55,221 bases of DNA from Actinomadura sp. NBRC 104412 (GCF_030269515.1 NZ_BSTM01000041.1:1-55221), one strand, 5' to 3'. Positions 42,404-51,472 are shown, numbered from the stretch's first letter. Notes: a model not told the origin generated them from the sequence alone. Translations and numbers: made by a program.

Positions 42404-43763
42404 CGACCTCGCCGTGGAGGGCGGGCCGCGGAAGGGGCGCCCGGCGGCCCGCTGGACGGCGCTGCTCCCGCTGTCGCTCGCCACCTTCACCGGCACGCTC
42501 GCCAACACGATCGTCAACGTGCCGCTCAGCATGATCATGGACGAGCTGGGCGTGCCGGTCCCGGCGGGCTCCCTGCTCGTGGTCGGGTTCACCGTCACGT
42601 TCGCGGTGCTGCTGCCGATCTCCGGCTGGCTGGGCGACCGGTACGGGCACCGCCGCGTCCTCGTGGCCGCGACCGCCCTCCTGGGCCTGGCCTCGGCGAC
42701 CGCCGCCCTGGCACACGGCCTTCCCGCGCTGGTCGCGATCCGGGCGGCGCAGGGCGCCGCGACCGCCGCGATCCTGCCGACCGTGATGTCGCTGATCGCC
42801 CAGCTCTTCGAGGGGGCGGGACGGGCACGGGCGCTGAGCGTGTGGGCCGCGATGAACGGCATCGGCCAGGCCGCCGGGCCGACGGTCGGCGGCACCCTCG
42901 CCACCGCGCTCGGCTGGCGCGCGGTGTTCTGGCCGATCCTGCCGCTCGGCCTGGCCTCGGCGGTCATGGCGTTCCGCCTGGTGCCGCGGGACCGTCCCCG
43001 TGCCGTCCCGCTCGAATGGCGGGGCGCGGTGCCCCTCACGCTCGCCGCCGGGTTCGGCCTGATGGCGGCATCGGCGGTGGCGCCGCTGGGGCTGGCCTCC
43101 CCGGCCGTCTGGGGCGGAGCGCTGGCGGGCGTCCTGGCCGGCGTGGTGTTCCTGCTGGCCGAACGCGGGCGCAAGGACGCCTTCCTCCCGCCCCGCCTCC
43201 TCCTGGAAGTCCGCTACCTGCGTTCCTGCCTGACCGTGCTGGCGCAGATGTTCTGCCTGGGCGCGTCACTGCTGGGCGTCCCGCTGTACCTGACGACCGA
43301 ACGGGACGTGCCGACGATGACCGCCGGCTTCCTGCTCCTCTGCCTGCCCCTGGCGATGTCCCTCCTGGCCCCGGTCGTAGGGATCCTGCTGGGACGCCTG
43401 GGCGCGCGCCCCGTCCTGCGCACGGGCCTGGTCCTTCTGGCCGGAGGGCAGGCGCTCGCCGGCGCCGTCCTCACGACCCTGTACGGCGTGCCGCTCCTGC
43501 TGGCGGCGCTGCTCGTCACCGGGACGGGCGTGGCGCTGGTACAGACCCCGGCCGCCAACGGCGCGACCCGCTCCCGCGCCGGCCGGTACGGCGCGGGCCT
43601 CGGCCTGTTCAACCTGCTGCGCTTCGGCGGCTCGGCCCTCGGCGCGGCGTGGGTCGCGGCCGTCCTCGACCAGGGCCTCGGCTACGGCGTCGTCTTCGCG
43701 GGCTGCGCGGCGATCGCCGCCCTGGGCCTCCTCGGCTCCTTCGCGGGCGCCGACCCCGCCTAG
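42393..43763 (+). CDS. Major facilitator superfamily transporter (DHA2/EmrB-like)
   Basis: 456 residues with 12-14 hydrophobic segments. The MFS loop 2-3 motif GWLGDRYGHRRVLVAA and the motif-C-like NGIGQAAGPTVGGTLA are present, typical of DHA2 drug exporters. It may export a toxic pathway intermediate or import substrate. GTG start inside the end of the Rieske gene, so it is translationally coupled. It ends 2 nt before the convergent regulator gene. Confidence 0.85.
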   Translation: MVADDLAVEGGPRKGRPAARWTALLPLSLATFTGTLANTIVNVPLSMIMDELGVPVPAGSLLVVGFTVTFAVLLPISGWLGDRYGHRRVLVAATALLGLASATAALAHGLPALVAIRAAQGAATAAILPTVMSLIAQLFEGAGRARALSVWAAMNGIGQAAGPTVGGTLATALGWRAVFWPILPLGLASAVMAFRLVPRDRPRAVPLEWRGAVPLTLAAGFGLMAASAVAPLGLASPAVWGGALAGVLAGVVFLLAERGRKDAFLPPRLLLEVRYLRSCLTVLAQMFCLGASLLGVPLYLTTERDVPTMTAGFLLLCLPLAMSLLAPVVGILLGRLGARPVLRTGLVLLAGGQALAGAVLTTLYGVPLLLAALLVTGTGVALVQTPAANGATRSRAGRYGAGLGLFNLLRFGGSALGAAWVAAVLDQGLGYGVVFAGCAAIAALGLLGSFAGADPA

Positions 43764-43765
43764 CC

Positions 43766-45490
43766 TCAGCGCCGCGGGGCGGGCGGGGCCAGCTCGTCCG
43801 CCAGGCTCTGCGTCACCGAGCTGAGCGTCTCGATGTGGTGGGCCAGCCAGAACATGAACTGTGTCTCGGCCGCGCGGATGTCCATGCGGAGCGCCCGCGA
43901 CGCCCGGTCCAGCTTGTAGAGCATCGTGTTGCGGTGCAGGTTCAGTGACCGGGCCGCCGCGTTCAGGTTCCCGGCCGCCTTGATGTAGGCCAGCACGATC
44001 GGTTCGAGGTCGCCGCCGCCCGCCTGCCGCAGCGGGGTGAGGGTCTCGGCCGCGAACGCCCGTGCCTCCGCGCTGCCCGCGACCTCCTTCAGCGCCGCGA
44101 ACACCCGCAGGTCGTCGTAGCCGCAGACGTTCTCCGCGCCGGTCTGCCAGGCCAGCCCCATCGCCAGCCGCGCCTCGTAGTAGCTGGTCGCGACGCCTGC
44201 CGCGCCCTGTCCGGGACGTCCGTGCGTGACCCGCACGTCCTCGCCCAGCGCGGGCACCAGCCGGCGCCGCAGCCGCTGCGCGAACCGGCCCGCCTCCTGC
44301 CGTCCCTCCAGGGGTTCACCGGACGCGGCCACCTGCCGGATCACCACGATGTTCGAGCCGATCGCCGCCGTCAGGGTGATGCCGTCCGGCTCCATCGCCT
44401 GCGCGATCCGGATGGCGGCGACCTTGCGGCGCATGTAGTCGCGCCCGACCGGCAGCAGATCGGACGCCGCGACCACGTGCACCGCGTAGTGCCCGCCGAC
44501 GTCGAAGCCGTGGTGCCGGGCCCGGGCGCCCAGCTCGTAGGGGTCGGCGAACCGGCCGTGCACCAGCGCCTCGACGAAGTCGCCGCGCGCCCGCTCCTCG
44601 GCGACCCGGACGGAGTGCTGGCGCAGCATCTCCGAGCCGGTCAGCGTGGCGCCGTGCTCGGCGATCACGCGGTGCTGGGCGAGGTCGTGGGCGTCCGGCG
44701 GCCAGGACCGTTCCACCAGCACCAGCCGCCCGTACGGGTCGCCGCCGAACACGATCGGCGTCACCAGCACCCGCACCGGGTCGGCGTCCGGGTCGGGACG
44801 CAGGTCGAGCTCGGCGGGACGGCCGTCCTCCCCGGTCACGTCCGGCGGGAGCACCACGAGGAGCGGATCGGGGTCGAACGGTTCGTCGCAATGGGGCTGC
44901 TCGCAGGCCAGGCGCTCGCCGTCGTCGTCCAGGATGAGCACCGGGCAGCGGGCCATGGTGGCGATCGCCCGCGCCATGGCCGGGACGCCCGCGCCCTGCG
45001 ACAGCACGTCCCCCAGCGTCCGGTGCACGCGCGCACCGTACTCCAGGACGTGCGACGCCTGCGCCAGCGCCTTCTGCCCGACCAGCCGGCTCACCGCCCG
45101 GTAGTCGGCCTCCTCGCGCAGCGACAGCAGCGGCAGCCCGAGCCGGTCGGCGGTGCGGGCGGCGGCCTCCAGGTCGCACCGGATGCCCGGCTGCTGCCAG
45201 GCCAGCACCGCCGCCGCCCCGCGCCGCCACAGCTCACCGATCAGGGCGCTTGCGTCGTCCGCCGCCGCCAGCATCGGCGCGGGCAGATGGATCGCGATGC
45301 CACCGAGATCGGGGGAGCCGGCGTCCTCGGCGTACCGGCGGGTCTCCGACAGCGGCAGGCACCACGACACCGTGCGGTGCAGACCTTTCTCGCCCGCCAC
45401 CAGCCCGCCCCGCAACAGCGGCTCGGCCAGCAGCGCCTCTACCGTGATCCCCCCGTCGCCCGCCCCGTCGGCGTGGTCGGTTTGTGCCAT
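43766..45490 (-). CDS. PucR/CdaR-family transcriptional regulator
   Basis: 574 residues. The N-terminal PucR-type domain (ITVEALLAEPLLRGGLVAGEKGLHRTVSWCLPLSE) is followed by a GAF/GGDEF-like central region and a C-terminal HTH_30 domain: IVLAYIKAAGNLNAAARSLNLHRNTMLYKLDRASRAL. Such proteins control purine, gamma-glutamyl-aminobutyrate, sugar-acid and aromatic genes. The ATG at 45490 has GGGGG upstream; an ATG at 45505 is possible. Divergent from the GlcG-like gene. It could control the nearby GGT, diiron and amidase genes. Confidence 0.88.
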   Translation of the reverse strand: MAQTDHADGAGDGGITVEALLAEPLLRGGLVAGEKGLHRTVSWCLPLSETRRYAEDAGSPDLGGIAIHLPAPMLAAADDASALIGELWRRGAAAVLAWQQPGIRCDLEAAARTADRLGLPLLSLREEADYRAVSRLVGQKALAQASHVLEYGARVHRTLGDVLSQGAGVPAMARAIATMARCPVLILDDDGERLACEQPHCDEPFDPDPLLVVLPPDVTGEDGRPAELDLRPDPDADPVRVLVTPIVFGGDPYGRLVLVERSWPPDAHDLAQHRVIAEHGATLTGSEMLRQHSVRVAEERARGDFVEALVHGRFADPYELGARARHHGFDVGGHYAVHVVAASDLLPVGRDYMRRKVAAIRIAQAMEPDGITLTAAIGSNIVVIRQVAASGEPLEGRQEAGRFAQRLRRRLVPALGEDVRVTHGRPGQGAAGVATSYYEARLAMGLAWQTGAENVCGYDDLRVFAALKEVAGSAEARAFAAETLTPLRQAGGGDLEPIVLAYIKAAGNLNAAARSLNLHRNTMLYKLDRASRALRMDIRAAETQFMFWLAHHIETLSSVTQSLADELAPPAPRR

Positions 45491-45622
45491 GTGCCCCCAT
45501 CCCATCCCGGTGGTTCGGCAGAGTGTACATAGTCCGGTTTGACCGAAGTCCCGGAGACTTGCTGCCGTGGCCGCCCGACGGCGGGGCGCGGTGATGGAGG
45601 CGCATCCTTTTCATCGCCCTCC

Positions 45623-45644
45623 CATAATGCGGCACACATTAATG
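45623..45644. promoter_or_regulatory. CATAATGC-type dyad in the regulator/GlcG control region
   Basis: The sequence CATAATG-CGGCACA-CATTAATG is an imperfect inverted repeat lying between the divergent regulator and GlcG-like genes. The same CATAATGC followed by ACA occurs on the minus strand at 49337-49348, upstream of permease copy B. It is a candidate operator for the PucR/CdaR-type regulator. The rest of the 246-nt gap includes a TGTACA at 45524 but nothing else I can name. Confidence 0.35.
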
Positions 45645-45736
45645 CCGGGCAATAGTCGAAACAAAAAGGAAACGGCGGCGAAACGGCGCCGGCCCGGCAA
45701 TTGTCGGTGCGCAGAGGAAGAATGGATGGAGGACTG

Positions 45737-46192
45737 ATGCAGACCGTTCATCGGCTGACCCTGGAGGACGCCCTGGTCCTGCTGGAGGCCGCCGAGGCCG
45801 AGGCGGAGCGGATCGGGGTCGCGGAGACGATCTGCATCGCCGACGACGGTGCGCACCCGATCGCGCTGCACCGGATGACCGGGGCGCGGCTCACCGGCGT
45901 CGAGATCGCGATCGCCAAGGCGTTCACCGCCGCCGGTCACCAGCGCGACACCCACAAGTTCAACGAGCCCCCGAACGGTCCCGCGCTGCCCGGCAACGAG
46001 GCGTTCGGCATCAACCAGATGCATCCCGGCAAGTTCGCGATCTTCGTGGGCGGCTTTCCGATCGTGTACGAGGGCCAGGTCATCGGGGCCGTCGGCGTCA
46101 GCGGCGGCAACGGCGAGCAGGACAAGGCCGTGGGCGCGGCCGCGCTGAAGGCGTTCGAGGAGAAGATCGCCCCGAAGGCCGCCACCACCTGA
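45737..46192 (+). CDS. GlcG/HbpS family heme-degrading or ligand-binding domain protein
   Basis: 151 residues. Pattern LEDALVLLEAAEAEAERIGVAETICIADDGAHPIALHRMTGARLTGVEIAIAKAFTAAG and PIVYEGQVIGAVGVSGGNGEQDKAVGAAALKAF are typical of the GlcG/HbpS (DUF336) fold, found beside glycolate, propanediol and aromatic catabolic genes. No signal peptide. The exact role is unknown in most members. The ATG at 45737 is preferred because GGAGG lies just upstream. Ends 16 nt before the convergent amidase. Confidence 0.85.
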   Translation: MQTVHRLTLEDALVLLEAAEAEAERIGVAETICIADDGAHPIALHRMTGARLTGVEIAIAKAFTAAGHQRDTHKFNEPPNGPALPGNEAFGINQMHPGKFAIFVGGFPIVYEGQVIGAVGVSGGNGEQDKAVGAAALKAFEEKIAPKAATT

Positions 46193-46207
46193 GGACCGCG
46201 CCGCGGG

Positions 46208-47635
46208 TCAGCGCCGCGGTGCCACCGAGGCCGAGGCCGGCGCCGCGGCCGCGGCCAGGACGCGCTCCGAGGCCGCGGCCGCGGCCAGGACGAGCGCGTC
46301 CTCGTGGCGGCGGCCGACGATCTGCAGGCCGACCGGGGCGCCGCCCGCCCACCCCGCCGGGACCGAGACCGCCGGATGCCCGGACAGGTTGAACGGGAAC
46401 GTGACCGCCAGCGCGCCCCAATGGTCCACCGGACGGCCCGCGATCTCGGTCGGCATCGGGCCCTCGGCGGGAAATGCGGGCACCTGCGTCGCCGGGGTCA
46501 GCAGCAGGTCGAAACGCCCGAACGCCTCGGCCAGGGTCGCGACGAGCCGGTTCCGTGCCCGGTGCGCGTCCACCAGCGCGTCGGCGGTGAAAGCCGCCGC
46601 CGCGTCCCCGTAGCCGCGCACCGTCGGATGGACGTCCGCCAGCGTGCCGGGCGGGGCCGCGCGCAGTTCGGCGTGCACGTCCGGGACGGACAGCGTCCGG
46701 TACGCGGCACCGCACGCGCCGTCCACCCGCACATCCGCCGCCACGCGACGCATGCCCGTGTCCGCGATGAGCCTCCCGGCCGCCGCCTCGACCACGGCGG
46801 CCACCTCGGGATCGCAGGGCGCGTTGCCCAGGTCGGGCGTCCACGCCACGCGCAACCCGGCCAGTTCGACGCCGCTCAGCGACGCCTCGAACGGTTCCGA
46901 GGGCGCGGGCAGCGAGGCCCGGTCGTAGTCGTCCGTGCCGCACACGCAGTCGAGGACGCGAGCGGTGTCGGCCACCGTTCTCGTGAGGACGCCGCAGTGG
47001 TCGTTGTCCGCCGTCCCCCAATGGCGAGGGCCTCGGGGGACGCGTCCGAACGTCCCCTTGAACCCGACGAGCCCGCAGTACGAGGCGGGGATGCGCAGCG
47101 AACCGGCCCCGTCCGTGCCCGTCGCGACCGGGACCATCCCGGCGGCCACGGCGGCGGCCGAGCCACCGCTGGAACCGCCGGGCGTCAGGTCCCGGTTCCA
47201 CGGGTTGCGGGTGACGCCGTGCAGTGCGGACGCGGTGAACGACGCGCGCCCGAACTCCGGTGACGCGGTCACCCCGACCGGGACGGCCCCGGCCGCGACG
47301 GCCCGCGCGACCAGCGTGGACGTGTGATCGGCGATCCGCCCGGCGTGCAGCGTGCTGCCCATCGCGAACGGCCAGCCCGCGACCGCGTGCAACTCCTTCA
47401 CCCCGAGGGGGACACCGGCCAGCGGCCCGGGGTCCTCGCCCCGGGCCACCCGCTCGTCGATCTCGCGCGCCCGGGCGAGCGCGCCCTCCGCGTCCACGTG
47501 GACGAACGCGTTCAGCCCGGGGTCCAGCTCGGCGATCCTGGCCAGGGCCTCCCGGACGGCCTCGCGGGCGCCCAGCCTCCCGGCCCTGACCAGCTCCGCC
47601 GTCTCGATCACGGTGCGGCCCGCGGCCCTCTCCAT
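46208..47635 (-). CDS. Amidase signature family hydrolase
   Basis: 475 residues. The Ser-cisSer-Lys triad is visible at classical spacing: K80 (PLGVKELH), S155 (TPGGSSGGS) and S179 (TDGAGSLRIPASYCG). Hydrolyses an amide to acid and ammonia or amine. The start overlaps the permease B stop by one base (TGATG), so import and hydrolysis are coupled. The C-terminal 30 residues contain an Ala-rich direct duplication (VLAAAAASERVLAAAAA) from a 19-bp repeat. Confidence 0.92.
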   Translation of the reverse strand: MERAAGRTVIETAELVRAGRLGAREAVREALARIAELDPGLNAFVHVDAEGALARAREIDERVARGEDPGPLAGVPLGVKELHAVAGWPFAMGSTLHAGRIADHTSTLVARAVAAGAVPVGVTASPEFGRASFTASALHGVTRNPWNRDLTPGGSSGGSAAAVAAGMVPVATGTDGAGSLRIPASYCGLVGFKGTFGRVPRGPRHWGTADNDHCGVLTRTVADTARVLDCVCGTDDYDRASLPAPSEPFEASLSGVELAGLRVAWTPDLGNAPCDPEVAAVVEAAAGRLIADTGMRRVAADVRVDGACGAAYRTLSVPDVHAELRAAPPGTLADVHPTVRGYGDAAAAFTADALVDAHRARNRLVATLAEAFGRFDLLLTPATQVPAFPAEGPMPTEIAGRPVDHWGALAVTFPFNLSGHPAVSVPAGWAGGAPVGLQIVGRRHEDALVLAAAAASERVLAAAAAPASASVAPRR

Positions 47636-49164
47636 CACGGGATCACCGACACGATCGCGGTCGCCACCACCAGCCCGGTCACCACCGGGACGAACAGCCG
47701 CCTGGCCAGGTCGACCACCGACACCCCGGTGAGCCCGGCGACCACGATCAGCGAGGACCAGATGACCAGCGTGCCGCCGCCCGTCCAACTGGCGCCGTTC
47801 TGCGCGATCGCGGCCAGGGTCGCCGGGTCGGCGCCCGAGCCGTCGCTCAGCGAGCTCGCGAGCTGACCGGTGAACGGCAACCCGGGCCAGCCGTTGCCGT
47901 CCAGGCCGATCACCATCCCGACCAGCAGCATGGCGAACGAGGCGACCAGCGGCACGTCCGGGATGTGCGGCTGGACGCGCGCGATCGCGTCCAGCAGGAA
48001 GGCGGGCGCCTTGGCGTCCTCCGGCAGGCCGAGGATCTCGCCGGAGTAGTCCGACAGGCCCACATAGACGAAGCCGGCGATCGGGATCACCATGCCCATC
48101 GTCCGGAACGCGAAGGCGATGCCCTCGGTGAAGTGCGAGCCCACCTCCTCCAGCCACCCCTTCCGGTTCGCGATGATCGCGATCACCACCAGTGCCAGCG
48201 CGGACGTGCCACCGACCAGCGGCGCCCCCGCGCCGTCGTCGATGTTCGGCACCAGCGAGGTGAACCGTCCCAGAAGCATGAACACCAGCAGGCCCGCGAA
48301 CAGCACCGGCACGGCGATCGCCACCGTCCGCGCGGCCTTGGACGGGCGCACGGGTTCGCCGTCCCCGGACGCCACGTCCGGCCTGGTCAGCGTGGCGGTC
48401 CCGCCGCCCTCGCCGCCCGTCGCCACGACCGTCCCGGACACGGTGTTCTTGGACGCGGTCCCCGTACCCGCGGCGCCTCCGGTGGCCGTGGTCTCGGAGA
48501 CCGGCAGGGTGATGGCGGCGGAGGCGATCGGATCCAGCATCTTCGTGCGCACGTCCCGCAGGTAGGCGACGGTCAGCGCGACCACCCCCGCGATCAGCGA
48601 GATGACCAGCGCCCGGTCGGCGATCGTCCCGGCCGCGACGTCCGCGCCCTCGGCGGACAGGCCCGGCGCCACGCCCATGATGTAGTCCGAGCCGAGCGCC
48701 ATGCCCTGCCCGGTGATCGCGATGGCCAGGGCGGCGCCGAACGGGGCAAGCCCCGACCGCACGGCGGCGGGCAGCAGGATCGCGGCGATCAGCGGCAGCA
48801 CGGGCGTCGGCCAGAACGACAGCGACAGCAGGAACGTCACCACCGCCAGCACCACGTACGAGATGTGCCCGTTGCGGAACAGCCCCCGCAGCGGGCGGAT
48901 CATCAGGACGTCCGCGCCGAGCCCCCGCATCGCCCCCAGCATGGCGGTGACCGGCGCGATGATGATGAAGATGGACAGCAGTTCACGGGTGGCGACGATC
49001 GCGCCGGTGAAGACGGCGCCCAGCCCCGTGACGGCGCTGCCGGCATAGGCGGTGGCCGTGACGAAGGTGGCGACCACGGCGATGGCGACGACGTTCCGCT
49101 TCGCGACCACCGTGGCGATGATCGCGGCGAGTCCCAGGAGATAGATCCAGTGTGCTGCTGACAA
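47635..49164 (-). CDS. Multi-pass membrane transporter, copy B (paralogue of 33983-35569)
   Basis: 509 residues with about 11-12 hydrophobic segments. It follows copy A through its length: AHWIYLLG start, SFWPTPVLPLIAAILLPAAV, ITGQGMALGSDYIMGVAPGLSAEGAD, and GMVIGLDGNGWPGLPFTGQL, with a central variable Gly/Ala-rich loop. TTG start at 49164 with AGGTGA upstream. It is directly coupled to the amidase, so an amide may be its substrate. The family name is not certain. Confidence 0.75.
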   Translation of the reverse strand: MSAAHWIYLLGLAAIIATVVAKRNVVAIAVVATFVTATAYAGSAVTGLGAVFTGAIVATRELLSIFIIIAPVTAMLGAMRGLGADVLMIRPLRGLFRNGHISYVVLAVVTFLLSLSFWPTPVLPLIAAILLPAAVRSGLAPFGAALAIAITGQGMALGSDYIMGVAPGLSAEGADVAAGTIADRALVISLIAGVVALTVAYLRDVRTKMLDPIASAAITLPVSETTATGGAAGTGTASKNTVSGTVVATGGEGGGTATLTRPDVASGDGEPVRPSKAARTVAIAVPVLFAGLLVFMLLGRFTSLVPNIDDGAGAPLVGGTSALALVVIAIIANRKGWLEEVGSHFTEGIAFAFRTMGMVIPIAGFVYVGLSDYSGEILGLPEDAKAPAFLLDAIARVQPHIPDVPLVASFAMLLVGMVIGLDGNGWPGLPFTGQLASSLSDGSGADPATLAAIAQNGASWTGGGTLVIWSSLIVVAGLTGVSVVDLARRLFVPVVTGLVVATAIVSVIP

Positions 49165-49410
49165 GGCTTCACCTGTCCAAGTCGGGGGGAGGAGGCAGGG
49201 GCGCGGTCAAAGCCGAGTTGCGGGCGTGTTACGTTGGGTTTCGAGGGGGCTGGACGGAATTACTGTGGTGCGGTGACTCTCGCGGATCACTTTATCCGGC
49301 GACCATAAGAAAAACGCACAAAAGAAGCCCCGTGAATTGTGCATTATGCCGATGGTGCGGCCGGCGCGGGTTGTTCGCGAATGGAGCGCGAGCCGTCCCA
49401 GGCCACGGCT
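49165..49410. promoter_or_regulatory. Control region of the permease B/amidase operon
   Basis: 246 nt without a gene, less GC-rich than the surroundings. On the minus strand it has GGCATAATGCACAATTCACG (around 49331-49350) and a stretch TTTTGTGCG near 49310-49318. The first resembles the dyad at 45623. A leftward promoter is expected here; exact boxes are not clear. Confidence 0.35.
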
Positions 49411-50378
49411 TCAGGTCGACATCAAGGACTCCGAGGAAGCGAGACGATTCGCGCGGATCGCCGGGCACAGGCCCACGATCGCGCCGACGCCGCCGTGGCG
49501 CCGACGCCGCCGGCGAGGACCCACGACGGCACGGTCGCGGGCCACCGCCGCATCATGGCGTACGTTCCCGTCACGAGACAGCCGAGCAGCGACTTTCGTG
49601 GCGCCGAGCGATCGATGCAGGTCGATCTTCGAGCGTTGTCTTGCCGGGCGGCGCGGTCGGCATGTCGGTGCCGAGTTTGGCGAGTGCTGGTCGAGGTCGG
49701 TGTTGCTGGAGGCGGAGATGCCGACCGCTGCGGTCATCGCGGCGCTGTCGATTGCGGTGCCCAGCGCTGAGGGCATGGCCCGCAGCGGACGCGACCGCAG
49801 GCGGTACCCGGCGAGCCGCGCCAGGTCCGACGTTCCGGTCCCGAGACAGCCGAGCAGCGACTTTCGTGGCGCCGAGCGATCGATGCAGGTCGATCTTCGA
49901 GCGTTGTCTTGCCGGGCGGCGCGGTCGGCATGTCGGTGCCGAGTTTGGCGAGTGCTGGTCGAGGTCGGTGTTGCTGGAGGCGGAGATGCCGACCGCCGCG
50001 GTGATCGCGGCGCTGTCGATTGCGGTGCCCAGCGCTGAGGGCATGGCCCGCAGCGGACGCGACCGCAGGCGGTACCCGGCGAGCCGCGCCAGGTCCGACG
50101 TTCCGGTCCCGAGACAGCCGAGCAGCGACTTTCGTGGCGCCGAGCGATCGATGCAGGTCGATCTTCGAGCGTCGTCTTGCCGGGCGGCGCGGTCGGCATG
50201 TCGGTGCCGAGTTTGGCGAGTGCTGGTCGAGGTCGGTGTTGTTGGAGGCGGAGATGCCGACCGCTGCGGTCATCGCGGCGCTGTCGATTGCGGTGCCCAG
50301 CGCTGAGGGCATGGCCCGCAGCGGACGCGACCGCAGGCGGTACCCGGCGAGCCACGCCAGGTCCGATGGGCGCAACCG
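49411..50378 (-). pseudogene. Degenerate MacB/FtsX-type ABC exporter permease
   Basis: Recognisable pieces in several frames: an N-terminal membrane-proximal part LRSRPLRAMPSALGTAIDSAAM followed by AVGISAS, then in another frame LAKLGTDMPTAPPGKTTL, then a C-terminal piece SKIDLHRSLGATK, and at the very end GAIVGLCPAIRANRLASSESL. These are landmarks of MacB-type FtsX permeases, but the middle is deleted, frames are broken and the N-terminal part is repeated three times. Not functional. Confidence 0.75.
49574..50377. repeat. Three tandem copies of a 268-bp unit
   Basis: The motif CGAGACAGCCGAGCAGCGAC recurs at 49574, 49842 and 50110, exactly 268 bp apart. The units are nearly identical (a few single-base differences such as CTGCGGTC against CCGCGGTG) and the third ends by about 50368, where the sequence diverges into GATGGG. 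Each unit carries the N-terminal permease piece joined to a late piece. Recent duplication within an already broken gene is the simplest reading. Confidence 0.9.
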
Positions 50379-50417
50379 GGCGGGCCGTAGCGGGCCTTCC
50401 GCCCGAGGGGACGGGGC

Positions 50418-50790
50418 TCAGACCACCTGTCCATCGCGCATCGACACCCGCCGCGGCAGGTCGTCCGCGATCTCGTGGTCGCGCGTGATGACCAGGATCG
50501 TGGTGCCCGCCTCGTTCAGCTCGCGCAGCACTTCCATCGCGCCGGCGCCTGAGGCCGAGTCGAGGTTTCCGGTCGGCTCGTCGGCGAGCGGCAGCGGCGG
50601 TTCGCCCGCGACCGCCCGGGCGATGGCCACCGTAAAGCCGGTGAGGGCGGTGGGTGAGCCGGTCGCCCAGTCCGATTCGCGCCAACGCGCTCCTGGCGCG
50701 CCACTCGCGTTCACCCTTGCCTAGGCCGGTGTAGAGCAGACCGTCGGCAAACGCCTGCGCGAGGCGGTCGAGGAGGCTGCCGATGTGTGT
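50418..50790 (-). pseudogene. Degenerate ABC exporter ATP-binding gene (MacB/LolD type)
   Basis: An upstream frame reads ADGLLYTGLGKGEREWRARSALARIGLGDRLTHRP, and after a frame change the rest reads ALTGFTVAIARAVAGEPPL, then PLADEPTGNLDSASGAGA (Walker B) and ITRDHEIADDLPRRVSMRDG. The Walker A region is absent and the signature SGGQ motif is destroyed. It precedes the permease remnant in the usual order of such operons. Confidence 0.75.
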
Positions 50791-50863
50791 CCCATGCAGG
50801 TCATCACGATCGACGGATAGCCCTCGCGGGCCGTGAACAGCTGTCAGAATCTTCGACAATTCA

Positions 50864-50891
50864 TTGACGCTAATCAACAAATGTGTATAAC
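50864..50891 (+). promoter_or_regulatory. Candidate sigma-A-like promoter before the thiolase remnant
   Basis: TTGACG (50864-50869) and TATAAC (50886-50891) are 16 nt apart, and the ATG of the thiolase remnant follows at 50900, so a transcript would be nearly leaderless for it. This promoter may now drive the intact CoA ligase at 51564. Confidence 0.45.
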
Positions 50892-50899
50892 TTCACGCC

Positions 50900-51472
50900 A
50901 TGAGGCTCTCCACGGTCGCGATACCCGTCGACCACGCCTGGACCTCGCCGTTCGTGCGCTGGCAAGGATCCCTCTCCGAGCAGAGCTCCATCGATCTGGC
51001 GGTCGACGTGACCGCCAGGGCACTGCGCGAACGGGGCCTCGATCCCGAGCCGATCTCCTTCACCGCGTTCGGGTCGACGGTGCCGCGGCTCGACCGCTTC
51101 TCCCTGGTCCCCACGTTCACCGTCCGGCTCGGAACCGCCGCGGTGACCGGAGGCCGCCCGGGTGCCAAAGGCCCCCGTGCCTGCGGCGCTGGCCGACGGG
51201 GGACTGAAGCGCGATGCCGTGGGCGCGGTGGTCACCCACAACCCGTTCGCGGTGAACGACGCCTACTTCTCGCGCGCGACAGGCTTCCCCATGGACTGGA
51301 TGAACGTAGCCAGTTCCAGCCTGATCTATGGGCATCCGCAGGGTCCCACGGGCGCGCGGGCGGTGGCGGAGCTCATCGAGATCCTGCGGGCCAGGGGCGG
51401 CGGCATCGGGCTGTTCACCGGCTGCGCCGCCGGGGACACCGGGTAGCGCTCGTCCTGCGTGTGCGGGACTGA
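50900..51472 (+). pseudogene. Thiolase (acetyl-CoA acyltransferase) gene with a large internal deletion
   Basis: The N-terminal part (IPVDHAWTSPFVRWQGSLSEQS, DLAVDVTARALRERGLDPE) is joined in another frame to the C-terminal part (LKRDAVGAVVTHNPFAVNDA, YGHPQGPTGARAVAELIEIL, LFTGCAAGDTG). About half of a normal 390-residue thiolase is missing, including the nucleophilic Cys region, and the last residues VALVLRVRD are again in a different frame. It cannot work as a thiolase. Confidence 0.82.

Noticed and set aside
40715..43174. 819-codon minus-strand frame opposite the reductase, Rieske and MFS genes
   Set aside because: Same reason: a shadow of three overlapping plus-strand genes with clear motifs.
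45524..45529. TGTACA near the PucR/CdaR gene as another GntR site
   Set aside because: A single six-base match without a dyad or second copy is too weak to assign.
49574..50377. Tandem repeats considered as a CRISPR array
   Set aside because: Units are 268 bp with no unique spacers and no cas genes; they encode pieces of an ABC permease.
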